Positions 23,633 to 34,922 are shown, counted from the first letter of the stretch. The stretch: 37,504 nucleotides of DNA from CAZRIT01 sp964600225 (GCA_964600225.1 CAZRIT010000012.1:1-37504), one strand, 5' to 3'. Numbers and translations are program-made. The notes: a model not told the origin generated them from the letters alone.

Positions 23633-24712
23633 TTATTCCTGCTTGTCGATATCCTGTTTGTGCCCGAAGCCTTTACGGGCCTTCTGCTCCGCCCTGCGGG
23701 CCTTCTGCGCCTGCTTGCGGGCCTCTTTTTCGGCCTTGCGCGCGGCGCGCGCGGCCTTTCTATCTGTCACGGCGGCGGAATCGGCCGTCTCCCCGCTGAG
23801 GGCGGCCTTCTGCCGTTTCCGTTTTTTGCTGATGATGATGGGCACGCCGACGAGCGCAAACAGCACGATGGCGGGGATGGCCACAGCGGACAGGAAGATG
23901 CCGATGGCGCCGACCGCGTTGGCCATAAAGCGCAGGCTATTTTGGAAATCGTACTTCATGCGCGCCCAGACATCGGATGCTTTCCAGATTTCCATGAGCT
24001 TCTTTTCGCCCGCAACGGGCGTTTGCTCCGTGCGGCGGATGTTTAATTCCAGCGTGGCGTAATCCACCAGATTGTCCCAGAGGTTGATCTGCGCCTGATA
24101 GCTTTCGATATCGCCGCGAAGTGCCGTCAGGCTCTGCCGCACGGCCAGAACCTCCTCGATGGTGGTGCATTCCGCAAGCACCGTCAATAGCTGCGCCTCC
24201 TCCGCCTTAGCGTTGTTGAGGCGCGCCTGAATATCGTAATAATTGAGAGAAATATCGTCGCTGTTTAAGGAGTAGTTGGTGACGGTGCCCGTGCCCCTGA
24301 CCGTGGTGACCAGCGCATCCAGCTTGTCGGCGGGCACCTTGATGGTGGCATAGCAGCGGGTTGGGCCATCGTCGTCGCTGTTGGTATTGGAGCTTGCCAC
24401 ATAGCCGCCCAGAGCACGCGCCTTGGCGACGATTTCCTCCAGCGCCAGCTCGGGCTTGTCGGCGGTGACGGACATGGAGGCGTTATAGATGATTTTCCGC
24501 ATGGAGACGTCGCCCGCGGGAACGGTCTCATTGGAGGTGGCGGAGTATGCCATGCCGTTGCCCATCATCTCCATGGCTTGGGGCGCGGCCATATCGGCCA
24601 TCGCTGCGGGCGCTGCGGCAGGAGATTCGTAAGCGTCCTTGCTTGCGCACCCCGTGCACAGCACCAGGAACACAACGATCAGAATCGGCAGCAGACGATA
24701 CGGCTTTTTCAT
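23633..24712 (-). CDS. DUF4349 lipoprotein
   Basis: A 359-residue secreted, membrane-bound protein. Residues 1-22 form a lipoprotein signal (ILIVVFLVLCTGC, lipidated C22, with an unusual Cys at -3). The DUF4349 domain follows (RKIIYNASMSVTADKPELAL, LGGYVASSN, then a coiled coil with RLNNAKAEEAQLLTVLAE and DIESYQAQINLWDN). A transmembrane helix at about 272-294 leads to a 64-residue cytoplasmic tail that is very rich in Lys, Arg and Ala. Function is unknown for the family. The start at 24712 has GGAGG 10 bases upstream and lies downstream of a clear promoter, ruling out the longer frame to 24793. Confidence 0.85.
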   Translation of the reverse strand: MKKPYRLLPILIVVFLVLCTGCASKDAYESPAAAPAAMADMAAPQAMEMMGNGMAYSATSNETVPAGDVSMRKIIYNASMSVTADKPELALEEIVAKARALGGYVASSNTNSDDDGPTRCYATIKVPADKLDALVTTVRGTGTVTNYSLNSDDISLNYYDIQARLNNAKAEEAQLLTVLAECTTIEEVLAVRQSLTALRGDIESYQAQINLWDNLVDYATLELNIRRTEQTPVAGEKKLMEIWKASDVWARMKYDFQNSLRFMANAVGAIGIFLSAVAIPAIVLFALVGVPIIISKKRKRQKAALSGETADSAAVTDRKAARAARKAEKEARKQAQKARRAEQKARKGFGHKQDIDKQE

Positions 24713-24741
24713 GTAAATGCACCTCCGTTTATTCTGTTGCC

Positions 24742-24770
24742 AGAATAGCATATTACTATGTATTTTGCAA
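24742..24770 (-). promoter_or_regulatory. sigma-A promoter of the DUF4349 gene
   Basis: On the minus strand TTGCAA (24765-24770), a 17-base spacer and TATTCT (complement of 24742-24747). Confidence 0.65.
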
Positions 24771-24791
24771 TCGGCGTGCCAAAAGACGGGC

Positions 24792-24928
24792 ATTTGTAAG
24801 TTTCTTTTTGCTTCTTTTTCGAAAGCCCTTGGAGTTTCGGTGGCATCCGATGCCCTTTTTATTTGTAAGTTTCTTTTGCTTCTTTTCTTTTCAAAGAAAA
24901 AAAGTCACATCAAAGAAAAGAAGTCACA
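24792..24928. repeat. short direct and inverted polypyrimidine/polypurine repeats
   Basis: Two near-identical copies of a unit beginning ATTTGTAAGTTTCTTTT and continuing GCTTCTTTT (24792-24820 and 24861-24886) lie 69 bases apart. A perfect 12-base inverted repeat follows (CTTCTTTTCTTT at 24879-24890, AAAGAAAAGAAG at 24912-24923). Two 18-base direct repeats with one mismatch (24892-24909 and 24911-24928, ending AAGTCACA) complete the block. It fills most of the gap between convergent-side signals and encodes no credible protein. A related palindrome occurs at 36667-36691. Confidence 0.7.
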
Positions 24929-24956
24929 GAAAAAAGCCGTCCCTTCGTTCCGCACA

Positions 24957-24990
24957 CAAAAAGCGCCCGACTGTGCCAAGCGGACGCTTT
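24957..24990 (-). terminator. terminator after the lipoprotein phosphoesterase gene
   Basis: Read on the minus strand, AAAGCG-T-CCG and CGG-G-CGCTTT pair around an 11-base loop with one mismatch and run into five T. It lies about 20 bases past the stop at 25012. Confidence 0.7.
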
Positions 24991-25011
24991 GATGTAAATG
25001 CCTGTATGCCG

Positions 25012-26045
25012 TTACGACACGGCGGGGATGGCGGCCTCCAGCAGGAATTCGTCGGCGTGCGCGCCCTTGCTTTCGGTCAGGTTATAGTCGTCCAGCCAGG
25101 GGGAATAGGTGGATACGGCAATGTCGCCCGTGAGCGGATCGACGGTGAGGTAGCGCAGGTAGCCCATGCCGCCCTCGCCCTCCTCCTGATAGTTGTACAT
25201 CAGCTCGTGCACGGTGCGGTCGGGCTGCCCATCGCCATCGTCGTCGAGCGAAACGGCGTTTCTGGCGGCGCCGCGCAGGTGCCCGCACAGGACGATTTTC
25301 ACGTTCGGGTACGGCTTGACAAGGCTATCGAATATCTCTGTGCCCGTGCGCGGACGCGTGCCGTTGAGCTTCATATAGTGGTGCGTGACAAGGATGACCG
25401 TGCGGTCTGGGTACGCCTCGATGGCGGCCTGCGCAAACGGCACCGATTCCCTGTGCACGCCGTAGCCGATGGACAGCAGCAGATAGTCCGTGCCGCCCGC
25501 GGAGAACAGCGCGTAGTGGCTGATACCATCCATAAACTCGGCCTCGGGCAGAATGTTGTTGTCGAAGCGAATATTAAGGTACGGCGCGTAGCTTTGCGAG
25601 GGCTTGCCCGTGAACTGCTCGTACACGGTGACCTGATCGTGGTTGCCCATGGCGGTGAACACCTGCAAGTCGTCGGGCAGCAGCGCGAAGGCTTTTTGCG
25701 CGTTGAGGCCGTCGTGATCGGTATAGGCGTTGTTGATCAGATCGCCCGTATGCAGCAGGCAGACGATGTTTTTGGCCTCGCGCTGATCGGCCACATGCTG
25801 TATGACGCACTCGTAGATTTCGGGATAGGTGCTGGCCAGCGCCTGCGTATCCGCAAGCCACACGAACGTATACGGCGTGGGCGCGGGCGTGGCCGTAGGC
25901 GTGGGAACGGCCGTGGGGGAGGGGGTGACGCGCGGCGCTGCCGTGGCGGCGGGCGCAAGGGCGGGCACGGCGCTCTTGGGCGCGGCACAGGCTGCCAGAC
26001 AGAGCAGAGCAAGCAAAAGCAGGGTGAACAACAGCGTTTTTTTCA

Positions 26046-26049
<4 letters not shown>
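25012..26049 (-). CDS. calcineurin-like phosphoesterase lipoprotein
   Basis: A 345-residue exported enzyme. A lipoprotein signal ends at LAAC (C21). A Pro/Thr/Ala-rich spacer (residues 22-59, with TPSPTAVPTPTATPAPTP) leads to a metallophosphoesterase domain with WLADTQ (D67), HTGDLINN (D103), AMGNHDQ (N136, H137), VTHHYM and CGHLRG. The last motif is normally GHxH; here the second His is Arg, which may change metal binding. Substrate unknown; relatives hydrolyse nucleotides or cell-wall phosphoesters. It starts at ATGATG overlapping the ParC-like stop, so it is translated with a topoisomerase operon to which it has no obvious relation. Confidence 0.83.
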
Positions 26050-28457
<2,408 letters not shown>

Positions 28458-28461
28458 ATGG

Positions 28462-30420
28462 TCAGTTCCTCAGCTTTTCAAATGTTTCGGAGGATTGCTT
28501 GTTGAAATCCGCGTATTCAAAGATGTATTCCTTGCGCGATTGCACCTTGTCCCCCATCAGCACCGTGACCAGATGCTCCACGTCCGCCGCATCTTCAATG
28601 GTGACGCGCACCAGCGTGCGCACATCGGGGTTCATGGTGGTCTCCCACAACTGCTCGGGGTTCATCTCCCCAAGGCCCTTGTAGCGCTGCAGGGTGTAGC
28701 CCTTGCCCATGCTGCGGGTGGCGGCGCGCAGCTCGCTGTCGTCGTAGCAATACTGCACCTTGTCGCCGCGCTGCACCTTGTACAACGGCGGCATGCCGAT
28801 GTAGACGTGGCCGTCCATAATCAGCGGCTTCATGTAACGGTAGAAAAACGTCAGCAGGATGGCGCGGATGTGCGCGCCGTCCTGATCGGCGTCGGACAGG
28901 ATGATGATTTTATCGTAGCGAAGCGAGCTGATATCGAAATCCTCGCCGATGCCCGTGCCGACGGCCGTGATGATGGAGCGGAACTCCTCGTTTTGCAGCA
29001 CCTGATCGAGGCGCTTCTTTTCGACGTTGAGCGGCTTCCCGCGCAGCGGCAGGATGGCCTGAAAGCGGCGGTCGCGCCCCTGCTTGGCCGAGCCGCCCGC
29101 GGAATCGCCCTCGACGATGAACATCTCGTTGCGGGAGGCGTCGCGGCCCGTGCAGCTGGAAAGCTTGCCCACAAGCGGTGCGTTTTCCAGCTTGTTCTTT
29201 TCGCGCGCGGTGGCCTTGGCTTTCCTGGCCGCCTCGCGCACCTTGGCGGCCTTGACCGCCTTTTCGACGATGGCCTGCGCGGTCGCTCCGTTTTTGAGGT
29301 TTTCCAGATAGGGCGTAAGCATCTCGCTCACCACCGCTTCCACGGCGGGCCGCGCCTCGGTATTGCCCAGCTTGGTCTTGGTCTGCCCCTCGAACTGGAT
29401 GCTGCGCATCTTCAGCGAAAGCACCACTGTCAGGCCCTCGCGGAAATCCTCGCCCGAAAGCGACGCGTCCTTATCCTTGAGGATGCCGTTTTTGCGGCAG
29501 TAGTCGTTGAGCGCCTTGGTCAAAGCGGCCTTAAAGCCCGTTTCGTGCGTGCCGCCCTCGGTGGTGGGGATGTTGTTGACATAGGAAAAGATGCTGTCGG
29601 TGTAGCCATCGTTGTGCTGCATGGCCACCTCCACGATGATATCGCCGCTTTTGCCCCAAAAGTGGATGGGCGTATCGTACAGCACGGTTTTATCGACGTT
29701 GAGGTAGCGGACAAAATCGCTCAAGCCCCCGTCAAACTTATACTCGGCATGCTTGCCGCCTCGATTGGGGCGGTTATCGGTCAGGGTCATTTTCACGCCG
29801 CGGTTGAGGTACGCCAGCTCCCGCAGCCTGCGCGCAATGACGTCGTAGCTCATATCCAGCGTTTCAAACACGCGCCCGTCGGGCTTGAAGGTGATGACGG
29901 TGCCCTGCTTCCTTGTGCGGCCGATCTCCTCCAGCGGGCCCTGCGGCTTTCCCGATATGATCTTGCCCGTTGCGTCGGGCGCGCTTGCAAACGCCATGCG
30001 GTAGGCGCGGTTATCGGTATACACATCCACCGTGAGCCATTCGCTCAACGCGTTCACCACCGATGCGCCCACGCCGTGCAGCCCGCCCGAGTAGCCATAG
30101 GAATCGTAGCCGAACTTGCCGCCCGCGTGCAACTGCGTAAACACAACCTCCACGCCGCTGACGCCCATCTTTTCGTGGATGCCCACGGGGATGCCGCGCC
30201 CGTTATCGGCAACGGTGACGGATTCATCGCGATTGAGGGTGACGGTCACCTCGTTGGCAAAGCCGTTGGCGGCCTCGTCGATGCCGTTATCGACGATTTC
30301 CCACAGCAGGTGGTGCAGGCCGCGCTGGCCCGTGGAGCCAATATACATGCCCGGCCGCATGCGCACTGCATCCAGCCCCTCCATGACCTTTATTTTGTCG
30401 ACGGTATAGTCTGCTGCCAT
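28462..30420 (-). CDS. parE: type IIA topoisomerase subunit B, ParE-like
   Basis: A 652-residue ATPase subunit. The GHKL ATP site shows WEIVDNGIDEAANG, ADNGRGIPV and SGGLHGVGASVVNAL. The TOPRIM domain has VEGDSAGGSAKQGRDRRFQA, LPLRGKPLN and the metal site SDADQDGAHI. The C-terminus has YKGLGEMNPEQLWETTMNP. RYMKPLI after the TOPRIM site is more ParE-like than GyrB-like. It sits upstream of the subunit A gene in the order typical of parE-parC. ATG 30420 has GGAG about 8 bases upstream and a promoter overlapped by a palindrome at 30458-30476. Confidence 0.85.
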   Translation of the reverse strand: MAADYTVDKIKVMEGLDAVRMRPGMYIGSTGQRGLHHLLWEIVDNGIDEAANGFANEVTVTLNRDESVTVADNGRGIPVGIHEKMGVSGVEVVFTQLHAGGKFGYDSYGYSGGLHGVGASVVNALSEWLTVDVYTDNRAYRMAFASAPDATGKIISGKPQGPLEEIGRTRKQGTVITFKPDGRVFETLDMSYDVIARRLRELAYLNRGVKMTLTDNRPNRGGKHAEYKFDGGLSDFVRYLNVDKTVLYDTPIHFWGKSGDIIVEVAMQHNDGYTDSIFSYVNNIPTTEGGTHETGFKAALTKALNDYCRKNGILKDKDASLSGEDFREGLTVVLSLKMRSIQFEGQTKTKLGNTEARPAVEAVVSEMLTPYLENLKNGATAQAIVEKAVKAAKVREAARKAKATAREKNKLENAPLVGKLSSCTGRDASRNEMFIVEGDSAGGSAKQGRDRRFQAILPLRGKPLNVEKKRLDQVLQNEEFRSIITAVGTGIGEDFDISSLRYDKIIILSDADQDGAHIRAILLTFFYRYMKPLIMDGHVYIGMPPLYKVQRGDKVQYCYDDSELRAATRSMGKGYTLQRYKGLGEMNPEQLWETTMNPDVRTLVRVTIEDAADVEHLVTVLMGDKVQSRKEYIFEYADFNKQSSETFEKLRN

Positions 30421-30457
30421 TCACATTCTCCTACATATAGCTCATTTTACAAAATAC

Positions 30458-30476
30458 AGTATACCACAACTTGTGG
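30458..30476 (-). promoter_or_regulatory. topoisomerase operon promoter with overlapping palindrome
   Basis: On the minus strand TGGTATACT is an extended -10 (TATACT, complement of 30458-30463). The palindrome CCACAA-C-TTGTGG (30464-30476) abuts it on the -35 side and supplies its TG. No good -35. A related palindrome lies at 30570-30581 by the mraZ promoter. Confidence 0.5.
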
Positions 30477-30569
30477 ATTGGCGAAACACCCTTCCTGCCG
30501 CCGCAAAGGGCGGTACGCGCGCCAAGTGGCCTGAGTTTTCAAATTATTCAAAAAAAGAGGTGCAAAAAT

Positions 30570-30609
30570 CCACAAATGTGGTGACAAATGGGGCGAAGTG
30601 GTGTATACT
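30570..30609 (+). promoter_or_regulatory. mraZ promoter with MraZ-box direct repeats
   Basis: GTGACA (30581-30586), a 17-base spacer and TATACT (30604-30609). Three direct repeats with exact 10-base spacing cover it: TGGTG (30579-30583), TGGGG (30589-30593) and TGGTG (30599-30603). This is the TGGGN-N5 pattern bound by MraZ, so autoregulation is expected. A small palindrome CCACAAATGTGG (30570-30581) overlaps the first box. Confidence 0.75.
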
Positions 30610-30662
30610 ATCATCACAAAGAGCAGTCTGCCAAGTTTTGTGGTTGAAGGAGGGAATGCCGC

Positions 30663-31109
30663 GTGCTGATCGGTTCGTACGAGCACATGCTGGACGCCAA
30701 AGGGCGCGTGTTCATTCCCGCCAGGTGGCGTGAATCGCTCGGCAACACCATCATTCTCACCCTCGGCATCCTCAATTCGCAATCGGTTCGCTGCCTGTAC
30801 GGCATGTCCCTGCCCGAGTGGGAGGCGTTTTCCGAGCGGCTGGGCCGTTTGCCCGTGATGGATATGAGCGGGCAGGCCGTGCGCAGGAAGCTTTACGCCA
30901 TGGCGGCCGCGTGCGAGCTGGACAGGCAGGGGCGCATCCTCATCCCCGCAACGCTGCGTGAGGCGGCGGGGCTTGGCAAGGACCTGACGCTCATCGGCGT
31001 CGGCAACCGCATCGAGGTGTGGGAACCGGGCGCGCTGGCGGGATACAGCGAGGAAACGGAGTGCGCCTACGACGCTGCATTGCAGCATTTGGCGCAGCTG
31101 GGGATATGA
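30663..31109 (+). CDS. mraZ: transcriptional regulator MraZ
   Basis: A 148-residue protein with the two AbrB/SpoVT-like repeats of MraZ, each with the D-x-x-G-R signature: MLDAKGRVFIPARWRE near residue 9 and ELDRQGRILIPATLRE near residue 81. MraZ forms a ring that binds TGGG-type direct repeats and controls the division/cell-wall cluster it heads; matching repeats lie over its own promoter. The start is GTG 30663, with AAGGAGGG at good spacing. It overlaps rsmH by ATGA. Confidence 0.94.
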   Translation: MLIGSYEHMLDAKGRVFIPARWRESLGNTIILTLGILNSQSVRCLYGMSLPEWEAFSERLGRLPVMDMSGQAVRRKLYAMAAACELDRQGRILIPATLREAAGLGKDLTLIGVGNRIEVWEPGALAGYSEETECAYDAALQHLAQLGI

Positions 31110-32047
31110 CGGCATTTCACCATACGCCCGTGCTTTTGACGGAAACGCTGGCGCTGCTGTCGCCCGAGCGCGGCGGCACGTTTGTGGACGGCACGCTGGG
31201 GGGCGGCGGCCACGCGGAGGCGGTATTGGAGCGGTTGCCGCAGGACGGGCGGCTGATTGGCATCGACAGGGACGAGGAAGCCGTGAAGGCGGCGGGGGAG
31301 CGATTACAGGGTTACGCATCGCGCTTCCGTGCACTACACGGCAATTTTTTTGATATGGACAGGCTGCTGGCGGCGGAGGGAATATTCCAAGTCAACGGCA
31401 TCCTGCTGGATTTGGGGGTATCCTCCTACCAGCTCGACACGGCTGAACGGGGTTTTTCCTACCATCTGGATGCGCCGCTGGACATGCGCATGGACCGCAC
31501 GCAGGGGTTATCGGCCTACGATGTGGTCAACGGCTACCCGCGAGACGCTTTGGTGCGCATCCTGTACGACTACGGCGAGGAGCGGTTTGCGCCGCGGATT
31601 GCGGATCGGATTATGGCACAAAGGCAAACAAATCCGATCAATTCTACGGCAGAGCTGGCAGCACTTGTCAAAAGCGCGATTCCCGCCAGGTTTCGCAACG
31701 AGCCGCAACATCCCGCAAGGCGGACGTTTCAGGCCGTCCGCATCGAGGTAAACGGCGAGCTTGCGGGGCTTTCCAAGGCGGTTGACACGGCGCACGGTTT
31801 GTTGCAAAAGGGCGGCAGATTGTGTATAATTACTTTTCACTCGTTGGAGGATCGCATCGTCAAACAGGCGTTCAAGCGCTACGAACATCCGTGCACCTGT
31901 CCGCCCGGCGCGCCCATCTGTACCTGCGGAAAAACGCCCACGGTGCGGATACTGACCAAAAAGCCCCTGACCTGCTCCCAACGGGAGGCCGAGGAAAACA
32001 GCCGTTCGACCTGCGCCAAGCTGCGCGCCGTCGAAAAGCTGGTATGA
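31106..32047 (+). CDS. rsmH: 16S rRNA (cytosine-1402-N4)-methyltransferase
   Basis: A 313-residue SAM-dependent methyltransferase that N4-methylates C1402 in the decoding centre. HHTPVLLTETLALL, the SAM loop FVDGTLGGGGHAEAVL, LLDLGVSSYQLD, GFSY and the C-terminal ITFHSLEDRIVKQAF are all present. The frame extends left into mraZ, but ATG 31106 overlaps the mraZ stop and gives the standard N-terminus. It holds the usual second place in the division cluster. Confidence 0.95.
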   Translation: MTAFHHTPVLLTETLALLSPERGGTFVDGTLGGGGHAEAVLERLPQDGRLIGIDRDEEAVKAAGERLQGYASRFRALHGNFFDMDRLLAAEGIFQVNGILLDLGVSSYQLDTAERGFSYHLDAPLDMRMDRTQGLSAYDVVNGYPRDALVRILYDYGEERFAPRIADRIMAQRQTNPINSTAELAALVKSAIPARFRNEPQHPARRTFQAVRIEVNGELAGLSKAVDTAHGLLQKGGRLCIITFHSLEDRIVKQAFKRYEHPCTCPPGAPICTCGKTPTVRILTKKPLTCSQREAEENSRSTCAKLRAVEKLV

Positions 32048-32087
32048 CCCGGCGGTCAGCCACATATGTATGAAAGAAGGATGACGC

Positions 32088-32612
32088 TTGGAGATCGAGT
32101 TCGACGAAAGGAAAGGCAGCTCAACGCCCAAGACGCGCATTGTCTCCCAAAAGGGCGCCAAGGCGCAGGCGGCGGGCAACGCGCCCGGCCGCAATGCCGA
32201 CGCCAGAATCGAATATATCGACGACGAGGGCTACCGCATCCGCGAAACGAAGGAAAAGCTGAGCCCGTTTTCCCGTATCGCACTGATTTTCTGCGGCTTT
32301 GTGTTTTCGGGGATGCTGCTGTTTACGCTATCGGGGTATGAGCGCATCGCGCGCGCGCACGCCGATATCAACCTGCTCAATGAGGAGATCGACGTTACGG
32401 AACTGCGTATCCTTGCGCTGGATGTGGCCATTGAATGCGCCGTGACCATACAGGATGCGCAGGCGGCGGCAAACACCTACGGCATGCAGTATCCCACGCA
32501 GGATCAATATGTGAGGATTGGCGATTCGCTGCCTATTTCGGGCAGCGCGCCGACGGTTTCCTCCGCGATACCCGCCGGCAGCGCACCGACCGACGCGCCA
32601 AATAACGGTTGA
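32088..32612 (+). CDS. ftsL: FtsL-like cell-division protein
   Basis: A 174-residue single-pass membrane protein in the usual ftsL slot. It has a polar, basic N-terminal cytoplasmic part (residues 1-60), a membrane helix at about 62-84 (IALIFCGFVFSGMLLFTL), a short coiled coil (INLLNEEIDVTELRILAL), then YGMQYPTQDQYVRI, the tail motif common in FtsL/DivIC proteins, and a Ser/Pro/Ala-rich end. The start is TTG 32088 with GAAGG 7-8 bases upstream; the ATG at 32081 opens a different, non-conserved frame. FtsL bridges FtsB/DivIC and the septal PBP. Sequence drift in the family keeps the call moderate. Confidence 0.75.
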   Translation: MEIEFDERKGSSTPKTRIVSQKGAKAQAAGNAPGRNADARIEYIDDEGYRIRETKEKLSPFSRIALIFCGFVFSGMLLFTLSGYERIARAHADINLLNEEIDVTELRILALDVAIECAVTIQDAQAAANTYGMQYPTQDQYVRIGDSLPISGSAPTVSSAIPAGSAPTDAPNNG

Positions 32613-32657
32613 GGCACTTGACGGGCCTCGGCCCGTCCCGGAAAGGAACTTGAACGC

Positions 32658-34841
32658 ATGGCAGCACCTGCCCCGAAAATAAAGAAGAAGCTTGTGCTTC
32701 TGATGATATTTTCCGGTATTCTGGTTTTTCTGCTGGCGCTGCGGCTGACGCAGGTCATGCTTGTCGACGGGCCGGGATTGCAGCAGAAGGCGTTGTCGCA
32801 GTGGACCAGGCGCGCCAACCTGACCGCGCAGCGCGGGCGCATCATGGACCGCAACGGCCTTGTTCTGGCGCAGAGCGGCACGGCCTACCGCGTGCTGGCC
32901 AACCCGCAGGCGATTGCGCCCGACGACCGCGTGCGTATCGCTTTGGAGGTTTCGGATGTGCTGGGCATGGATTACGACTATGTGCTTACCCGCATCAGCA
33001 ACACCAAGCGCCAACAGGTGCAGCTCAAACGCCAGGTGGAGCAGAGCGTTGTGGACCAATTGACGGCCCTGCAGCTTGGCAACGGCGTCAGCTTTTCCAC
33101 CGACTACAAGCGTTACTATCCGTTTGGGCAGCTGTTTGCGCAGATCATCGGCTTTACGGGCATCGACAGCGAGGGCCAGACGGGCATGGAGGCCGAGTAC
33201 GACAAGTACCTGGCGGGCACGGACGGCCTGCTTGTGACCGAGGTGGACCGCAACAACCAGCCCCTTTCCTACGGCGAGGAGCAGTATCTGGAGCCTGTGG
33301 CGGGCTACGATATGACGTTGACGGTGGACTCCGTGACGCAGTCGTACCTGGAAAAATATGTGGAGCAATGCCAGCTCGTCAACCGCTCCATCACGGCTAC
33401 GGGGCTGATTATGAATCCCAAGACGGGCGAGATACTCGCCATGGCGACCTACCCGTCGTTTGACCTGAACAGCCCGCCGCGCGACAACGTAACGTCGCTG
33501 ATGTCCATGTCCCGCAACCGCGCCGTGACGGATACGTTCGAGCCGGGGTCGATTTTCAAGGTGGTGACGCTGGCCGCCGCGCTGGATTCGGGCGCCGCGA
33601 CGCTGGATTCCACCTATACCTGCTCGGGCTCCAAGACGTTTCGGCTAAAGACCATCCATTGCTGGAGAACGGCGGGGCACGGGACGCAGACGCTGACCGA
33701 GGCCACCGAAAACTCCTGCAACTGCGCGTTTATGGAGATGGCGCTGACCATGGGCGTGGATACGTTTTACGATTATATCTACGCGTTCGGCTTCAATGAA
33801 TCGACGGAATGCGGCGTGCCGCAGGAGGACTCGGGCGAGGTCATCCACCGCAAGTACATCCGCGAGACGGATCTGGCGCGCGTGGCCTTCGGGCAGACGA
33901 TGACCTGCACGGGCGTGCAGATTGCCAATGCCGTTTCGGCGGCCGTCAACGGCGGCATCCTCATGCAGCCGTACATCGTGGATTCGATTGTGGCCAAGGA
34001 CGGCACGGTGATTGAAGATAAGGAGCCGACGCAATTGCGGCGCGTGATTCAAAGCAACACCAGCATGATTGTGCGGCAGATCCTGCAATCGGTGGTGGAT
34101 AACGGCAGCGGCAGCAACGCCCGCGTGACCAACTACACCGTGGGCGGCAAGACGGGCACGGCGCAGAAGTACGAGGAGGATGGCAGCGCTTCCAGAACCA
34201 GGCTGATTGCCTCGTTTATCGGCTTTTTGCCCGCCAACGATCCGCAGCTTGTGTGCCTTGTGACCGTTGACGAGCCGCAGGTGCCCGTCATCTACGGCAG
34301 CACTGTCGCCGCGCCATGGGTGCAGCAGACGTTTACGGATTTGGTGCAGTATTACGGCATTCTGCCCGATACCACCACGGAGACGTGGCGCGTGCCCAAT
34401 GTGGTGGGCATGACGGGCGAGCAGGCGCACTACGAAGTATCCAAGAATTTCGAGTGCGAGATTGCCACCGACGAGGAACAGGCGATTGTCACCATGCAGA
34501 TTCCCGCCGCGGATACGGTTGCGCCACGCCACTCGATTGTGGTGCTGTACACCAACATGACCAACTTCAACGATCAGGGCCTGCCCAAGGCGGAGGTGAA
34601 GGTGCCAAACCTGCTCAAGCGCCGACGCGTGGACGCCTACGATATGCTGTATAAGCTGGGACTGGTGCTCAGATACGACCCAACGGCGTGCACGGGGATC
34701 ATCGACACGCAGTCCATTGCGGAGGGCGAGACGGTGACCGTGGGCACGGAGATATTTGTGACATTCTATGATGAGAATCTGCCCACGCCCGATCCGAATA
34801 CGGGCCAGACGGTGACGCCGACGCCCGAGGTGAATGAATAG
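32658..34841 (+). CDS. division/sporulation class B penicillin-binding protein (FtsI/SpoVD-like) with PASTA domains
   Basis: A 727-residue septal transpeptidase. It has one membrane helix (about residues 9-30), a pedestal domain with QRGRIMDRNGLVLA, and a transpeptidase domain with S298 in PGSIFK (S-x-x-K), S353-C-N355 and K498-T-G. Two C-terminal PASTA domains follow (about 575-635, beginning WRVPNVVGM, and 645-705, beginning VKVPNLL), then a short Pro/Thr tail. PASTA-bearing class B PBPs after ftsL are FtsI (PBP2B) or SpoVD in spore-formers; a single copy may serve division. The gene follows FtsL by 45 bases. Confidence 0.9.
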   Translation: MAAPAPKIKKKLVLLMIFSGILVFLLALRLTQVMLVDGPGLQQKALSQWTRRANLTAQRGRIMDRNGLVLAQSGTAYRVLANPQAIAPDDRVRIALEVSDVLGMDYDYVLTRISNTKRQQVQLKRQVEQSVVDQLTALQLGNGVSFSTDYKRYYPFGQLFAQIIGFTGIDSEGQTGMEAEYDKYLAGTDGLLVTEVDRNNQPLSYGEEQYLEPVAGYDMTLTVDSVTQSYLEKYVEQCQLVNRSITATGLIMNPKTGEILAMATYPSFDLNSPPRDNVTSLMSMSRNRAVTDTFEPGSIFKVVTLAAALDSGAATLDSTYTCSGSKTFRLKTIHCWRTAGHGTQTLTEATENSCNCAFMEMALTMGVDTFYDYIYAFGFNESTECGVPQEDSGEVIHRKYIRETDLARVAFGQTMTCTGVQIANAVSAAVNGGILMQPYIVDSIVAKDGTVIEDKEPTQLRRVIQSNTSMIVRQILQSVVDNGSGSNARVTNYTVGGKTGTAQKYEEDGSASRTRLIASFIGFLPANDPQLVCLVTVDEPQVPVIYGSTVAAPWVQQTFTDLVQYYGILPDTTTETWRVPNVVGMTGEQAHYEVSKNFECEIATDEEQAIVTMQIPAADTVAPRHSIVVLYTNMTNFNDQGLPKAEVKVPNLLKRRRVDAYDMLYKLGLVLRYDPTACTGIIDTQSIAEGETVTVGTEIFVTFYDENLPTPDPNTGQTVTPTPEVNE

Positions 34842-34922
34842 GCGGCATAAGGATGACAGCGCGTGCTTCGGCCCGCGTGAAGGATACAGCAAGGACATGC
34901 GTTTTGCGGGGAGGGGTTCATG

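Noticed and set aside
24792..24928. CRISPR array
   Set aside because: Repeats are few, unequal in spacing, overlap each other and have no unique spacers or cas genes.
32066..32341. 91-residue frame beginning near the FtsL start
   Set aside because: Different frame from the FtsL-like protein, basic shadow composition, no conservation pattern.
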